Source of the DNA: Argentina anserina
Taxonomy: Eukaryota > Streptophyta > Magnoliopsida > Rosales > Rosaceae
Assembly: GCF_933775445.1 (NCBI RefSeq)
Contig: NC_065876.1
Span: 13,578,001 to 13,642,000, forward strand
Reading direction: 5' to 3'
DNA: 64,000 nt
The notes beneath the pieces are model-generated. The model was given only the letters and a program-made list of their open reading frames with translations, had not been told where the DNA came from and did no database searches. Of the stretch, positions 44,691 through 61,625 are shown piece by piece (the stretch's first letter is position 1; each line of letters opens with the position of its first letter). The translations under genes were made by a program, and so were the position numbers.

Positions 44691-45553
44691 CTAACCTGAG
44701 GCAGCTTCATATTGCCTTAACACATCATGAATAGCTACACACTCCTCCAACATAGCTTTACCAAATAACAAACTATCATCAGCAAATAAAAAATGATTCA
44801 CAGCAGGTGCCCCTACACATACCTGGACCCCCTGAAGGTTACCAACTGAAGACTGATGATTCAGCAAAGCTGAAAAAACCTTCGCACATAATACAAATAG
44901 ATAATGAGACAAAGGATCTCCTTGCCTTAATCCCCGGGATGGAAAAATAGACACACAAGGCTTACCCCACCCCACCAAGAAAGCATACCTAATTGTAGTG
45001 TAACACACTGCATTACCATCTGAATCCAAGCAGGAGCAAATCCCAACCTCTTAAGAACTGCCTCCATAAAAGCCAACTCCATACGATCATAGGCTTTACT
45101 CATATCCAACTTCAACGACAAAACAACATCATCTGAAGTAGTATCAATGAAATGTGACACTTCGTTAGATACTAAAGAATTATCCGTAATCAATTTGCCA
45201 GGAATAAATGCACTTTGAAATGGAGAAATAATATCAGAAAGATGCTTCTTCAACCTGTTAGTAACAACCTTGGAATAAATCTTATACAAGACGTTACATT
45301 AAGCAATATGGCGTAATTCAGACACCTGAGTGGGAATTGGCACCTTAGGAATCAAGCACACATAAGTAAAATTCACTTGTTGCAACAACTGACCCGAAGT
45401 AAGAAACTCCCTTCCAACCATGCACATATCCTTACCTACTACCTCCCAGTTCTTCTGAAAAAAACTCCAGAGACATACCATCTGGACCCCGGAATTCAGC
45501 CGGATACATCTGAAAAAGAGCAGCCCGAATCTTAACATCCAAATACGGAGCAC
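44691..45553 (-). pseudogene. LINE reverse transcriptase core
   Basis: Key pieces on the minus strand: YKIYSKVVTNRLKKHL, PFQSAFIPGKLITDNSLVSN, LKLDMSKAYDRMELAFMEA (catalytic Asp), PSRGLRQGDPLSHYLFVLC and HFLFADDSLLFGKA, the FADD catalytic box of LINE reverse transcriptases. Two overlapping open frames (44927-45289 and 44691-45029) show a frameshift around the GDPLS block, and a TAA interrupts between RHIA and the next part near 45300. Confidence 0.9.
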
Positions 45554-46033
45554 ACAAATCAGAATTCATCTCCTCTGTAACCTTAGGTTGAAGCAAAGAA
45601 ACCGCCTTATGCATGGCCACTGGATTAATCGAACTAGATCGAAAAATATCAGTCTAATAGTCCAGAACAACAGTTTCCATACCCTTTGAAGTCTGCTGCC
45701 AAATCCCATTTTTATCAAACAATCTAGTGAGTCGATTCTTGGCTCTCCGATTCGATGCTTTCCGATGAAAATATTTAGTATTACAATCTCCATCAGTAAG
45801 CCAATTCACTTTAGAATGTTGTTTTCAGTAGAGTCATTCATCCTCCAACAACAACTCGAGCCGACTAGACAACTCACCATGTTCATGCAGATGACCCGGT
45901 GTCATAGGGAGCCCCAGTAAATCATGCAGCCAACTTCGGATCAAACCAATCTCCCTCGGTCTATTCCCAAAGGTCAATCGTTGCCAATTATTCAATGCCA
46001 TCATCGCATTAGAAATCCGAAAGACAACACTCT

Positions 46034-46859
46034 TCATTGCAGTACCAGTAACCGGCCGCTCCTAACCCTCATGTACAACCTCATGAAACTGAACATGTTG
46101 AGTCCAAAATGACTCAAATCGAAACCACATACGATGAAACTCACGTTCAAGCCGCGGTGCCCTATGAACACAAGCAACAAAGGGACATGATCACCGTGAA
46201 TGGGGAACAAATGAGTCACCGAGGTTGCCGGAAAGAGATCCAACCAGGCCGGTGTCGCAACAGCACGGTCCAGTTGACACCGAACCTCTCCGCCCTTCCA
46301 CGTGAACAGCGCACCTCGAAACCCTAAATCTAGTAGCTCCGCCACCTCCAGAGCCTCCTGAAATTGCTGCATCCAAGGGTGAGAACGGGGAATGCTGCCC
46401 TGCTTCTCATCATTGCTCACAATCTTGAAATCTTTGATAACAACCCACGGTAAGCCGGAAACTCCACTCAGGCGAGACAAGAGCTCCCAAGTTGCCCATC
46501 TCTCCGACACCGTAGGGTTGCCATAAAAAGCCTATCAAACGCCACCGGATTTGTGACCCATCGGAAGCGAAAATCTCCACATCAATATGGTTTTTGGACT
46601 TGGAGAGAAAACAAACATCAAGGTCGTCCTGCCAAAACAGCGCCACACCGCCGCTCTGCCCAATACTGAAAAAAGTCTCGCAATTGCAATACACTAGCCG
46701 GAGCAACAAGCCGCTCATCACCTCCCTCTCATTGATCTTTATTTCTGACATAAAATTCACCATCAACATATGTTGACGAATCAGGGTTAGCAACACCTCC
46801 TCCGTACGATTGTTTTTCATCCCCCTGCAATTCCAAGCAATCACCTCCATTGAGATCAA
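46034..46859 (-). pseudogene. LINE endonuclease (exo/endonuclease/phosphatase family)
   Basis: Begins MEVIAWNCRGMKNN, the canonical Asn/Arg start of plant LINE endonucleases, then a degraded SEIKIN (usually ETK) and SGGVALFW blocks. The second open part (46034-46510) has FKIVSNDEKQGS, ALFTWKGGEVRCQLDRAVAT and the THLFPIHGDHVPLLL strand, where the SDH catalytic motif has become GDH. This enzyme nicks target DNA for target-primed reverse transcription. A frameshift near 46500 separates the two parts. Confidence 0.85.
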
Positions 46860-46910
46860 AGTTGGGTACCAAGAAACCCAGAAACCCTAGCAGACAGTTT
46901 CCCGAGTTTT

Positions 46911-48650
46911 TCCTTTAAATCCTAACATGAGGGAACAATTGTTGGGAATGTTTTAATCATAGAATATAGGGTTCTTAGTTGGTGATCTTCATATTTAGCA
47001 TATTCAACTAAATAATATATAATTTATGATTCATCTGTGCTGAGAATGTTTCTTCTATTTTCCTAACATTGAGCAGAAACATTTTCTTGGTATTAACTTC
47101 AAGTTTAATGATCAATCAAACCATTCAAACGTTTTGTTGAAACAATACTAATCTAGTAAAAAAAAAACAGAAAATCTTAGGGTTCGTAACGGAAAGGGAT
47201 GTGGCATAACAAACTGATATAGAGGATCATAATCATTGGTTCATTGCCAGCTCAAAATCGAAGGAGGACGATCCTATCAAACTGGTTGAATATGAAGATA
47301 CTTTCTACTCCTTCCAATTTAAGTTATAACGTAAAATTAAAGGCTGGTTTCTCTTACTTTATTTGTTGGTGGTTCAAGCAAAAAGACGAAAAAGTGTACC
47401 CTAAACAATGACATGAGTCCTACGCGCATTGGAGAAATTTTTGCGGCATACCATTCCAATCATAATTTATATGTAATATTTAATTAAAAAAATTATATTT
47501 AAGTTATTTTGTTAAATACATTTGGTTTCTTTCTAAAATCCTACACTTTAATACTCTAAACCATAACCATTAAACTCTAAATTCTAAATCCGAAATCCTA
47601 ATTTAAAATCATTAATACTTATGAATGTCATTTCAGAAATAATAAAAATATGTTAAATTATAATTTTAGTGTAATAAATCCACGTGTCGAAATATAACAA
47701 GTAAGGATGATCACTAAGCATTGTCACATGGTACTACAGTAGCATGTAAAAAATTTCTCTACGCATTGAGCAACACCCCCGAAAAGGTCCTCATGTAATT
47801 GTCTATTTTGCACATAATATTTTCGTCAATCCCCAACTTTCTAGCTGAAGAATCTTACATGCCAAACAATGAACCTGAATTCCATAAAGATGCTTTCCGG
47901 GCACAATGCAGAAACCTCATTCGAAGGTAAACTTTGTGACTAAATTAGGCCATTATCATGAAATTTTTTTTGTCATTTTCAGCAATTGTCTTACATATTT
48001 AAAATATATGTAGTTTGATGTGTTGACAATATAATTACCGTTGGTTGTCTTAATAGTTAGAATTCAACTATTGAGATTAATGCAAATATAATTGAGTATC
48101 AAAACTCTGAGCATATAAGAATTTTCATTTCGCCTCTTAATAAACAATTTTATCACTTGGTGGCTCAAGGCAAGCCAAGGCTGGTTCCTTACTAATCACC
48201 CCACATAGAATCGGTAAAAGCTGAAGTGTGGAACTCACATATTTGCTCGAATTCCGCCAATGATGACCGAAACTAAATACCAAATTATTTTAAATGACCA
48301 TAACGAAAGAAACTTTTTGATCTGAGAGGAATATGGATTAGTCTATATTTCTAGAAAAATGTTTAGAATACCGTGCGATCTCAAAAAAAAATTGTCATAT
48401 CTTACTCGTTGAGCCGATGACCAAATTAGAGACTAGGGTACTTTGACTTGGTGTAACAGCAGAGCCGCCATTAGACCAAGACCCTAATTGTCATTTTTTT
48501 TCAATTTTCCGTAGACCTTAGTTTTCTCTAAAAGGAAATAAAAATCAGTTTTGAATTTCATTATCTAAAAACCAAAGGCTGACTGTTTAAACCTAATCAT
48601 TAAGCCCAACCTCCGCGTAACAAAAGCTGGTACCGAAACCAAACAGCGTT
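46911..48650. other. Intergenic; includes a possible MITE
   Basis: AT-rich with no gene. A candidate MITE at 47432-47759 is listed separately. Otherwise no structure was recognised. Confidence 0.5.
47432..47759. mobile_element. Candidate small Mutator-like MITE, 328 bp
   Basis: The ends GAGAAATTTTT (47432-47442) and AAAAATTTCTC (47749-47759) are inverted. The flanking 9-mers CGCGCATTG and TACGCATTG agree at 7 of 9 positions. The interior is AT-rich and non-coding. It is short, so chance similarity is possible. Confidence 0.45.
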
Positions 48651-48870
48651 AGGACTTAGGGGAGCGAAGGAAAGTAACCGGAAACCGATACCGCCGGTGG
48701 TTTCGTAATTTTTTTATTCGTTTTCAGAGAGCGAAATGGGTTCTTGTGAGAGCGCGGAAAGCGAAAGCTGGGGCCGGTCATAAGGGCGCGTGAAACCTGC
48801 TCTAACTGCCAGCTATTCCCGCCTGGCACCACCCAGAGTAACACAAAAATTGCCACAGCCTTATCCTCCT

Positions 48871-48909
48871 CCACGTGTCCCTCGGCTTCCCACATTACAC
48901 CCACGTGTC
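48871..48909. promoter_or_regulatory. Paired G-box/ABRE motifs CCACGTGTC
   Basis: Identical 9-mers at 48871-48879 and 48901-48909, 30 bp apart (about three helical turns). They lie about 0.84 kb upstream of the histone demethylase TATA box. Another CACGTG is at 49275-49280. These are binding sites for bZIP/bHLH factors in plants; use here is inferred. The region 48650-49470 is GC-richer than its surroundings. Confidence 0.4.
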
Positions 48910-49712
48910 GAGTGCACGTAAATTTCTTGCCCCCTGAAATTGCGTCTGCTCGCGCCATGAAGGTAACTCGTACGCAAGTGATTCTTGGTGCCAAAAGCGC
49001 GCGAATAGTCGATACCGCCCTCGGGTGGCGTGGAAAGTGGGCAACCAACCGGGGAGTAAAATGTCCTTTAGTGAAGAAAGGGCTAACTAACTGGAAGGAA
49101 GGTAGGTGGAGCTGATCTGGTACGAGTCCGGAAGCTTCAAGTATCAAGTACGTCCTCCTCAGAATCTTTGGACCAGTCGTCTCCTTAATCTCTCACCGTC
49201 CATACTACTGTACATTGACTCCCATCATCGGTGAGATTACCACTCACTGTACAAAATGAGACTACCCTAATACACACGTGATAATTACGTCCTTCCCGTA
49301 ACTTTCTCTTTCTCTGACCCAACTCAACAGCAAACCATAATTCTTCGGTGACGCCGTCGTCTCGAAAGACCAAATTACCCTCCTTCTCATGTTCAGACTG
49401 ACTTCCCCACAGGGGTAATTTGGGAATAAACGGAAAACGCGGTTTGGCCTCCTAACAACCACCACTTGGGTTCACACAGCTTTCAATTTCTCATTTTTAT
49501 TATAAATTAGTCTAAAACAAAATAATTTAAAAATTCCTAAACAATTAAGAACATGTCATTATGGGAGTAAACGTTTTACTTAAACAGAAAAAGGACTGCT
49601 GAACCGTTTAACTCTGTTATGGTGAGTACGGGTTGGACTTGAACGAGTCTTAAACAAAAAAAAAGAGGAAAAAATTAATTGAATGGATATTAGGCATTTA
49701 ATATTTTACGGC

Positions 49713-49719
49713 TATAAAA
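49713..49719 (+). promoter_or_regulatory. TATA box of the JmjC gene
   Basis: TATAAAA is followed after about 30 bases by a TC-rich leader (49759-49830), typical of plant core promoters. The transcription start is therefore expected near 49740-49750. The 5' untranslated exon then runs to 50188. Confidence 0.6.
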
Positions 49720-50188
49720 CTATAAATTATCCTCCTCTTGGCACTTTTTCGGTTTCTTCGGCTTATTCTCTCTCTCTCTCTTCTCTTTCACTATTCATAT
49801 CTCTCTTTCCTCTCTCTCTCTCTCTCTATTCGCCGGAGAACTTCCTTTTCCTAGCCGGAATCTCTTCCCCGGCGGATAGCCGCAACGCCTCCTTCGCCTT
49901 GCGGCTCTCTTTACTAGGAGAGCCTCGTTCGTTGACTTGGTCATTCAAGGCTTTGGATCTCCGAGTTTCACGCCGTACGACGCCGTTTGCGACGTTTTCC
50001 GAGAATGTGGGCTGCTGTGGACTCGCTCAAGGCCTCAGCTTGATCGTCCGTGGTTGGAATCGTGATCTAGGGTTTGGTGATTTGGATTCAGTTTGTTTCT
50101 GTGGTTGGTGCGGCTTTTTCAATCCTCTGTTCGGTGGTGGCTCCGGTGAACCAAGACGACGGCCTATACAGAGAGTCTCCGGAATGAG

Positions 50189-55260
<5,072 letters not shown>

Positions 55261-57386
55261 AGGAAGTTAGATCACAGTAGGAAGTGTCAACTAACTAGTT
55301 GGCCTATAGATCCTGACCTTTGCTAACTGCTTCAATTTCTCTAATGGGGTTCTAACTACACTGGAAAACGGGTAAAGGTAAAGATTGATTCTGGGAGCAG
55401 TGAGAAAAAAATTAACCTAGGATAAAATTTATATTCTTTGTGCATTTGCCTTAAATTGGGGCAATTTGCACTCTTGGTGATTCTTGAGGTTCTCGAGCCG
55501 GGGTTTTTTTTCCATCTTTGGCAGGAGAACCCTCCTTCCTGCAAAGCTTAAGATTAAAAAGAGTAGAAATTGGGTTAGTGGATTCCATGTAAATTTGGTT
55601 GTTAGTCAATTCTTGTGAGTGACGGTGGGTATTCTCACTGATCTTGCCTAAGGTATTTGCTGCTTCCTTTATAGGTTCTTTATTCTTTGTGTAGCAATGG
55701 GTTCATGTGTACCACCACCTTGACTACATGAGTGAAATGCAGAGAAATTTCTTCCATCAGATTATATTTTGCACTTCTCTTTCTCCATTCAATCTATGCT
55801 TGCATTTTAGTTTGGGTGATATTTTGGTTTCGTTCTCGGAAACTTATGAATTTCAAGCAATACGCATCTGTAATATTTGTTCGTTTTTTTTTTCCAATGA
55901 CCTTGTTAAAGAGCTATTGTTCTTGTAATTGTCAACATTACTGGCTTGCTGCCAATATCTCTTTTTTTTTGGGGTCAATTTTGATGTTGTGTACGATACT
56001 CTAATCCGAATCGAACAAACTCGGTTTGACAGAGTACAAAAGCAACAAGAATCAATGCCTACCACCTCCTCGTTTGCCGTAGATGATAAACCACCCTCTT
56101 ATATGAGTGCCCTCTCCGTGAAGGCATCTGGAGACAATGTGGGACTGTGGGGAGTCCCTTCTCTTCCACTGCACCTGGAAAGGCCAACAATTCCTTTATT
56201 CCTGCGTTGCGTGTCCTTTTGCAATCACCGCCACTATTTACTTGTTTGTTCTCATTTGGGGTCATATTCTGGGGTGTCTGCCCTATGTATGGGTGACTGA
56301 CACAATAATACCTTGGTAGATGATCTGTGTGTCACATGATCAGAAAAATGACCAAAAGAAACTATGTTCAATGACCCTGAGATGAAAACTAACCGTAGAA
56401 AGAAGAACAGCTCTCTTGGTGAAGTGAGGCCTGCCTCGTTGTGACTTGTGAGTAGAGAGACAGGGAGGTGACCTATGCCGCAGTAGCGCTGCCCTACAGC
56501 CTTGCCCTATTTGGGTTATAGGATAAAGCACACTGCCCCGCTACAGCCCTGCCTTATGAAATGAAGTTTCACGGAGACGGGTAGTATTTGGAAAATTGTG
56601 ATATTGGATTATTGGCTTATGCCATTATATATTATGTACAGTAGTAGCAGTAGCTCCTCAGGAAGCTGTTGATCATGAACATTGATTGTTCTTGAACCAA
56701 TTAAAGCCGAAGTGCTTAATAATTATCTTGTACATAGTCTGATTACCATCCGAGTTTCGAATTCGTTACTTTCATTATTATAAAACAGATCGAGTTATTC
56801 CGAATTGTCATGTAAACAAAACCAAAGTGATTCACAGGCTTATGAGGTTCTTGACTTCTTGTGGGAAAAAAATCCATGGCATGCAGTTGTTTTGAGGTTA
56901 GTCCAGGTCTCCAGCCGCCCGGCGTACCACCCACCCATGCACATGCTTATACCTAGCTGCATGCCACGACCCCGTCACATTTGTCGCCGTCGCCACCACA
57001 TTTTCCTGTTATGGTATCAAGAATGGATCTCAGACATGTAAAGAAACACAATAGCTAGCTCTTGTACGTGTAAGCTTCATTCGATTTAGAAGATGCATGT
57101 AGTCCAATTTATTTATTTCTTGTGAAATGTTTTTTGCTGATTCTACTCAATGTTTTCGATCGGGCCAGTTTGGCAAAAAATCTCCCCACTGTTGCAATCT
57201 CATAAGTTTAGAGACATAGATAAACAACAAGCCAGACGCTTGAATGTATGCTCTTTTCTTCTTCTCATCTCTCCTTTGATTTTGATGCTAATGAGCTTTT
57301 AAATTCTCATGTGTACGTTCATAGGAATTATAGCGTAGCTTAATTTAATTAGGATGCCTTCATTAACAATATACATTCTTTGTGAT
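55261..57386. other. 3' flank of the JmjC gene and intergenic DNA
   Basis: The first few hundred bases should be the 3' untranslated region. No clear AATAAA was picked out close to the stop. Short open frames at 55356-57041 have no motif and occur on both strands. No other gene is supported. Confidence 0.5.
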
Positions 57387-57389
57387 TTA

Positions 57390-58086
57390 GGCCTAGTTTA
57401 GTACAGTTGTGCTGTGAGCAAAATGACTTTTAAAGCTGTTGTGAGAAAAATGACTTTTGAAGTTGCTGTGAGAGAAAACTGTTAAAGCGTTTGGTAAACT
57501 GTTTTGAAAAGTGCTATGAGAACAAAAAACTATTTTTGTGTTTGTTAAGTTGTAAACAAAAAAGACTTTTAGTATGTATAATTACCAAAATGTTTAAAGT
57601 GTTATTAAAATGGACAAAATGATTCATTCACCTTTAATTTGTGTATTAATTATATGAATTATACACTATGAGCTATTCCAATTGTTAGTATAATTATTTG
57701 CAATTGTTTTGGTTATATATTGTTTGAACCAAATAAAAATTTTATGTTAAAACACTTAAATTTTCAAAAACATTCATCCATAATATTATAAAAAAATATT
57801 TATCCACTATAATTAAATATAACCCAATTTATGGGCATGTAATATTTAGGAAAGATTAAGGACAAAATGAGTTGCCCATAAAATTTCATTAAAAAACAAT
57901 ATGGCTCTGTGTTTTTGCCAAATGCCACTTTAAAAAGCTACCATCCCCTAGCTTTTCAATTTCAACTGTGACCAAAATCAATTTGAGTCAAAAGCAGGTT
58001 TAAAGAAGTTTACCAAAAATCATCAATTGCTCTTAAAAACTAAAGCAGCTCTAAAAACAGGTACAAAAGTTGTGCCAAACTGGCCC
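57390..58086. mobile_element. Tourist-like (PIF/Harbinger) MITE, 697 bp
   Basis: The left end GGCCTAGTTTAGTACA and the inverted right end GGGCCAGTTTGGCACA match the GGGCCTGTTTGG-type termini of this group. Both are flanked by TTA (57387-57389, 58087-58089). The subterminal parts hold complementary blocks such as GTGAGAAAAATGACTTT-like and AAAAGCAG-like repeats. There is no coding. Confidence 0.65.
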
Positions 58087-58424
58087 TTAATTTGTTAGTC
58101 AACTCTACAGTCTATACATTGCAACACTGTTTTTGGAAATCTATGCTCTTTGCAATGTTAGTGCAACGTTCTAGCTTGCTCCCCAAATTGAAGATCCCAA
58201 ATTGAGGATGGTGTCATATATTGTGTCAGTATCAAGAACACAAAAACGAACCACATTAAGCAGGAGCTTAGGAATTTTCAGTTTAGACGATGTGATCGTA
58301 GTGATTAAACGGGGGATTCCATGCAGTCGATCCCTCTTATACGATTTTTTTTTTTGCATGCATATAACCGTACTACAAGGACCCGATCTCCAGGATGTTG
58401 CTGATTTCTTGCTTTACTGTCACT

Positions 58425-58890
58425 CAGTAATGATCTACTAAATCCCTCGATGAAAATGTGAATATCAACATTGTTTCTCTCTATTTAACTAGTTATATCT
58501 TTTTTTTTAGAATCAGAGGCCAAATCATTTATTGAACATGAAAAAAAAATCAAACATTACAAACTTCAGCTGCAATAGCAGCTTGAATCACCGAAGGTGC
58601 TGAAAAAAAAAAACTTCTTGCTCAATAGAGCAAGCATGAGCAGCTAGAAAATGTGCTACATTGTTACCAGAAAGATTAACATATTTAATTAGTTAATCTA
58701 ATACTGCTTGTTTTCGATAATCGGGCGTCGTGGTGTATTTGGTGAAAGTATTGCAAGCATATACTAACTATATATTAACTGGTCATCAGCAATAATACTT
58801 GATTCCATTTTCACTGAAAATTCTTTCTCAAGTTTATTGGTTTAATTATTTTCTTCGAAGAATCGAGTAATAGGTAACCCTAAACTTTTC
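58425..58890 (-). repeat. 466-bp direct duplication, copy 1, with LINE 3' end
   Basis: Nearly identical to 63336-63802; the only differences I see are one-base or two-base indels, in the T run, in the A run and in CTTCAGCTG/CTTCAAGCTG. On the minus strand it encodes the end of a LINE RNase H (NLSGNNVAHFLAAHACSIEQ) and an A tail (the T run near 58501-58510), but the duplicated block extends beyond the LINE tail on both sides. It is therefore a duplication of a region that already held a LINE fragment. Confidence 0.9.
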
Positions 58891-59999
58891 GAAAATTCTT
58901 CCCTTCACTGGGTGAAGGTTCACATTCAGCTAATTTCACTGACGTGGCAGCACAACAGCCACAAAATTTGTTCAATCTTGTTATTTGACTAACGGAGTGA
59001 TGAGAGTGTGTTAACGAGCCATAGTGAACACCACGCGCTTTTTGTGCAACTGTAAAAAAAATTATTGCATATGGTTCCCCCTCTCCGTCTCTTCTTCCTT
59101 TCTTATTCTATTCTATCCTAACAACCTTTGAATTGAACATATGGAGGTCTAAAAGCCATCGGGTTCAAAATTGAAAATCAACAAGTCGGGTAAAAAAAAA
59201 GGGCAGTGAAGAGAGGGCGAAACCCCAGAAAAAGAAGGTATCAATTTGGGTTCAAACGGAAAATTAACGACTCTAGCATGTAGAGAAAAAGAAGAGGAAT
59301 GATATTTTACCAATTTCATGGTGAGGGAATGGTTGGATTGGCCGAAATCATGGAATTTGACCGGGAAGCTTTTATTATTCATCTCGTTGATTCTCCCTCT
59401 CTAGTGCATCGATCATACATGCAAGACCATGGACTGATATCCATTGAGAAGAGGAAGAGAAAGAGACCCCTCCGCCGCCATGCGGTGGCCGGAGGTGGAG
59501 CTGAAGCTTTTGGTGTGGTGGGACCATCAGACAGGTATCGTAGAGGAAAATGTTGGCACAGAACTTTTACAAAATATGACCTTCTATATGGGTCTGGACA
59601 ATGTATAATTATACTACATGCCCAAATAAGTGGGATTTAGTTTCAAGAATATTGTTTTAATAAAATGATTTTAGGAATTCAATTTCTTTATGCATTTATA
59701 AAGCGACTATATGGAGATAATTTCTCGAGATAAATCGACAACATCTGATGTATTTGATACTTATATTTATAAATCATGTAAATTTTTTATCCAATTCAGG
59801 CTTTGTCTGACCGTTTGAATTTCTGGTAAATCGAAAATACCACTAATATACTCTAAGTGAGGTCACTAAATATATGTTCTGATCACATCGTTTGGTGTCG
59901 ATAGACCATATTGTGAACTAGTGTTGTCAATCACTAAAGTCTCTACTAACGTATCATAACTTCTATATTAAGTTTAGAATAAAATTAGTCACTTATTAA
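58891..59999. other. Unassigned region with a 113-codon open frame
   Basis: The plus-strand frame 59299-59640 encodes a basic-centred peptide (EKRKRKRPLRRHA) with no recognised domain. It may be chance. It includes a GA-rich stretch and A/T homopolymers. No other support for a gene was seen. Confidence 0.35.
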
Positions 60000-61625
60000 A
60001 AAAATTAAAATTAACTTATCACATTATAAAGTAAATGTGTGTGTTTATAAAAACAAAACTTCAGAGAGCGAATAAAATTTTAAAAAATCGATCGTAGGAT
60101 ATCGTCGCTATAGTGTACTATAGTCATGGTACAAATTTCACTAATTTTTAGTAACGTCTTAATCTCGATCCACATGGTTAACAATTTATACCTCATACCT
60201 TCCTAAGAGTGGCTGTTTTTCTTGAATATAACTATTTGAAGAATTTTATATCACTGAATAGAGTGCTTCAATGGTAGCGTGTAGTAATTTTCACGGAATT
60301 TTTCGGACAACACCGTTATTTTTAAAGAGTTTTTAAAGTTGATAATTCATTTAAAAAACCACACACAAAACAAGGTAGACAAATAAGTGGCTAAAATTGT
60401 GTCATGTGTCCATTCTTTGACTTTTAACAAATTTCAATGAACTGCAATACTCTAAAAAAATCATTGTGTCACATGTCCGAAAATTACTACTAACTCTAGT
60501 TAATCATTGTGTCAACGATGCATTTAAAAAATTTAATCTCAAAAATTACTTCTAGCTCTAAATAATCTGCTCTATTGACTCCCTTTAGGGAAGTATTGTG
60601 TTAACTAAGGTTGACCGCATTGATCGAAATCCTAACGAAGTCGAAAATTGATGAACTTCAAATCGTACACATATTCAAGTGTGGGGATCACATCCAACGG
60701 TCGGAACTTCATTTTGTGAATTTTAGTCATATAAAACATAACGTGCCTTGTAATGTAGTATAAAATTTGTATTAAATAATATGTAAATGTGTGTATTTAT
60801 AGACAAACTACACTGAAGGAATAAAAATTATAAAAATCGACCGTAACATATCGTCGATATAGTGTACTATAGCCGTAGTGTAAAGTTTACTAATTTTCAG
60901 TAACGTTTGGACTTCGATCCACACAATTAACTTGTTTTGTCTCATACATGCCTAAGAGCAGCCGTTTTACCCGAATATAATTATTTGAAAATTTTTACAT
61001 CACTGGATAGAGTGCATCAGTGGTAGTGTGTAATTATTTTTGTGGATTTTTTAGGACACCGAAGCTATTTCAAAAGAGTTTTTGAAGTTGAGAAATCAGT
61101 AAAAAAAAAAACACAAAAAAAGTGGTCAAATGGGTGGTCAGAATTGCGCTACATACTCATTTTTTGACTTTTCACTAGTTATTTTATTCAAACAATTCTC
61201 CAAAAATTACTACAATCTCGAGACAATTTGTTCTCTCGATGCATTCAAAAAATATGTAATAAATTTTACCACGCACACATCTACCTTTAGGGATGTATTG
61301 TGTTAACTAGGGCTGACCACGTTGATTGTGAACCGAACGAAGTCGAAAATTGATGAAATTTGAACCGTAGCCATATTTCAGTGTGGGGATTACATCTAAC
61401 GGTCGGAGCATCATTTTGTGAATTTTAGTCATGTGAATCACAATGTGCATAGCAATGTAGTTGTATTAGATGATATGTAAATGTGTGTTTATAGACAAAC
61501 TACACTGAGAAAATAAACTTTAACACGCACACGGCTACTATTAAGGATATATTGTGTTAATAAGGGCTAACTGCGTCGATCGAGAACCGAACAAAGTCAA
61601 AAATTGATGAAATTCACCGAAGTAT
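60000..61625. repeat. Imperfect tandem repeat of about 750/700 bp, two units plus a partial third
   Basis: Landmarks recur in order: TAGTGTACTA at 60111 and 60860 (749 apart); GTTGACCGCATTGATCG at about 60610, GCTGACCACGTTGATTG at about 61311 and GCTAACTGCGTCGATCG at about 61564; GAAGTCGAAAATTGATGAA in the first two; and AATGTGTGT-TTATAGACAAACTACACTGA at about 60786 and 61480. Unit one carries a palindrome with arms CTATAGT and ACTATAG (60108-60123). The last unit has an internal deletion of about 450 bp. No coding was found and the family was not recognised. Confidence 0.8.

Larger units (their letters stand above)
42781..46910 (-). mobile_element. L1-type LINE (non-LTR retrotransposon), dead
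   Basis: On the minus strand the order is endonuclease (46859 down to 46034), linker, reverse transcriptase (45553 to 44691), Cys-rich or zf-RVT area, and RNase H (43480 to about 42810), the layout of plant L1 elements. A short A-rich tail (complement of TTTTTATTTTTT at about 42778-42790) marks the 3' end. No ORF1 (gag-like) was found upstream of the endonuclease, so the copy is probably 5'-truncated. Numerous stops and frameshifts make it inactive. A clear target duplication was not found. Confidence 0.85.

Noticed and set aside
48656..49147. A 163-codon minus-strand open frame upstream of the JmjC gene
   Set aside because: No recognised motif, no nearby promoter support, and GC-richer composition makes chance frames likely. 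Kept only as a promoter region.
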